Below, one piece after another: positions 62,767 to 64,000 of a DNA stretch of 64,000 nt (the first letter of the stretch is position 1; each line of letters starts with the position of its first letter). The notes beneath the pieces are model-generated. The model searched no databases and had not been told where the DNA came from. It saw only the letters and a list, made by a program, of their open reading frames with translations. The DNA comes from Methylorubrum suomiense (GTDB taxonomy: Bacteria; Pseudomonadota; Alphaproteobacteria; Rhizobiales; Beijerinckiaceae), in the NCBI RefSeq assembly GCF_022179765.1, contig NZ_BPRE01000006.1, forward strand, positions 62,001 to 126,000. Direction: 5' to 3'. A program made the position numbers and the translations under genes.

Positions 62767-63906
62767 GTGCCCTCCGTTCTCGACACCGTCATCGCCGTGC
62801 CTGTCCGCAACGAGGCCGAACGGATCGTGGCCTGCCTGCGGGCGATCGATGCGCAGACCGGCCTCGCGCCGGGGCGTCTCGGGCTCGTGCTGTTCCTCAA
62901 CAATTGCAGCGACGGCACGCCGGACATCGTCGCCGACCTTCTGCCTCGCCTCACGCTCCCGGTGCGGGTGATCGAGCGGACCTATGCGGGCGCCCATGCC
63001 GGCTGGGCCCGCCGGGCCGCGATGGACGCCGCCGCCGCTTGGCTCGACGAGGTGGGAGCGTCGGGCACGCTCCTGACCACCGACGCCGACAGCCGCGTGC
63101 CGCCGGACTGGGTCGCGGCCAATCTCGCCGCCCTGGATGCGGGCGCCGATGCGGTCGCCGGCCGGGTCGAACTGATCCCGGAAGAGGCGGCGCTGCTGCC
63201 GCCCTCGCTGCCCGCCCGCGGCCGGCTGGAGGATGCCTACGACGCGCTCATCACCGAGATGGAAGCGCGCATCGATCCCGATCCGTCCGATCCGTGGCCA
63301 TGCCACCGCACCACCATCGGCGCCTCCCTCGCCGTCCGCCGCTCGGCCTATGGGGCGGTCGGCGGCATGCCGGAGATTCCCCTGGGCGAGGACGGCGCCT
63401 TCGTCGCCGCGCTCTTGGAGCAGGGCTTTCGCGTCCGCCACGACCGGGCCGTGATGGTGTGGATCTCCGCCCGTCTCACCGGCCGGGCACCGGGGGGCGT
63501 GGCCGACACGATCCGCTCTCGCTGCGAGGAGCCGGATGCGCTCTGCGACGCGCGGATGGAGGCGGTGCCCCGCGCGCTGCACCGCTACGCCTGGCGCGCG
63601 CGCCTGCGCCGCCTGCACGGGCAGGGCCGGTTGGCCCACGATCTCGCCTGGGCGCGCCGCCTCGCCATCCCCGATGCGGAGGCCCACCGCATCGCCGCCC
63701 TGCCGCGGGTCGGCGAGATCGTCGCCGCGGTGGACCGCGCCAGCCCGCGCCTCGCCTATCGCCCGCTGATGCCGCGCCAGCTGCCCGGCCAGATCCGCCT
63801 CGCCCGTCTCGTCCTGCCGGTGCTGCGACTGGCGCTGCGGCTGCGCCGCGCGACCCCGGCCCTCCCGCCGGTCGCAACGGTGCCCTCGGCCACCGCCGAC
63901 GCCTGA
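62767..63906 (+). CDS. GT2-family glycosyltransferase
   Basis: The GTG start at 62767 gives 379 residues. The GT-A fold is shown by DTVIAVPVRNEAERIVACLR, FLNNCSDGTPDIV, and TTDADSRVPPDWVAANLAAL (metal-binding DAD), followed by IGASLAVRRSAYGAVGGMP. The C-terminal ~120 residues are helical and basic. It probably glycosylates a membrane-associated acceptor. It is outside the polysaccharide island and has a hairpin cluster directly after it. Confidence 0.87.
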   Translation: MPSVLDTVIAVPVRNEAERIVACLRAIDAQTGLAPGRLGLVLFLNNCSDGTPDIVADLLPRLTLPVRVIERTYAGAHAGWARRAAMDAAAAWLDEVGASGTLLTTDADSRVPPDWVAANLAALDAGADAVAGRVELIPEEAALLPPSLPARGRLEDAYDALITEMEARIDPDPSDPWPCHRTTIGASLAVRRSAYGAVGGMPEIPLGEDGAFVAALLEQGFRVRHDRAVMVWISARLTGRAPGGVADTIRSRCEEPDALCDARMEAVPRALHRYAWRARLRRLHGQGRLAHDLAWARRLAIPDAEAHRIAALPRVGEIVAAVDRASPRLAYRPLMPRQLPGQIRLARLVLPVLRLALRLRRATPALPPVATVPSATADA

Positions 63907-63917
63907 ATGCGAGGTTT

Positions 63918-63988
63918 CGAAAGGACACGTCCTTTCGCGGGTCCAGGGCGGAGCCCTGGCTTTGGAGGGAAACCGGGGCTTTGCCCCG
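63918..63988. repeat. Triple hairpin cluster after the GT2 gene
   Basis: Three consecutive perfect inverted repeats follow the stop: 63918-63926/63929-63937 (9 bp), 63943-63949/63953-63959 (7 bp) and 63974-63979/63983-63988 (6 bp). The middle sequence (CAGGGCGGAGCCCTGG) is one I associate with dispersed repeats in Methylobacterium. It may terminate transcription. Confidence 0.6.
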
Positions 63989-64000
63989 ATACCCCGGCAA

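Noticed and set aside
61804..63687. 627-residue minus-strand open frame
   Set aside because: It is antisense to the GT2 gene and out of frame with the YdcZ transporter, both of which have clear family signatures.
1..64000. CRISPR arrays, rRNA operons, intact insertion sequences and prophage integrase genes
   Set aside because: I looked for regularly spaced repeats, rRNA-like stretches and transposase or integrase motifs and found none.

Overview
The window is GC-rich (apart from a few AT-rich intergenic stretches) and looks like a chromosome segment of an alphaproteobacterium of the order Hyphomicrobiales, most probably Methylobacterium or Methylorubrum. Support comes from a GTTC-N7-GTTC LexA box, a GapR-type DUF2312 protein, a SUV3-type helicase, a DUF6894 protein, a Rhizobiales-type intergenic palindromic repeat, and two formaldehyde-dehydrogenase-like zinc alcohol dehydrogenases. 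The genus is inferred from gene content, not from a marker gene.

Region 1 (1-11 kb) is mixed. It holds the C-terminal end of a VCBS-repeat surface protein, several small secreted proteins, a SUV3-like RNA helicase, a ModE-type molybdate/tungstate-responsive regulator, and a LexA-controlled operon of a small unknown protein, umuD and umuC. A secreted SrpA-like small catalase closes the region.

Region 2 (11.5-25.5 kb) is a stress and detoxification region. It carries two zinc alcohol dehydrogenases, an FmdB zinc ribbon, two DJ-1/PfpI proteins (one Hsp31-like), an aldo/keto reductase, an SRPBCC protein, a two-helix ion channel with an altered selectivity filter, an alpha/beta hydrolase and a GapR-like protein. 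It also has a decayed RND transporter remnant and a MarR / antibiotic-biosynthesis-monooxygenase-fold / FAD-monooxygenase operon whose palindromic operator overlaps a leaderless promoter.

Region 3 (26-56 kb) is a large exopolysaccharide island with a complete-looking Wzx/Wzy-type set. It contains a WbaP/WcaJ-like initiating phosphoglycosyltransferase, two GT4 enzymes and one WecG/TagA enzyme, a Wzx flippase, a Wzy-like polymerase, a Wzz fused to a degenerate tyrosine-autokinase domain, and an OPX export protein. Sugar-nucleotide enzymes include a UDP-xylose synthase, a GDP-mannose 3,5-epimerase homologue, a DegT aminotransferase and an SDR epimerase in which the catalytic Lys is Cys. Inside the island is a two-gene type I secretion system next to a right-handed beta-helix protein without a signal peptide. 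A related beta-helix protein with a Sec signal peptide lies about 11 kb away. Two LuxR-type regulators with degenerate receiver domains flank the OPX gene, and an AraC-type regulator sits beside the secretion cargo. The AT-rich intergenic stretches cluster in and next to this island.

Region 4 (56-64 kb) returns to housekeeping genes: small Cys-rich and secreted proteins, tRNA-Leu(CAG), leuC, a GAF-EAL cyclic-di-GMP phosphodiesterase, a YdcZ-type DMT transporter and a GT2 glycosyltransferase, ending in a cluster of hairpins. No rRNA, CRISPR array, intact insertion sequence or integrase was seen.
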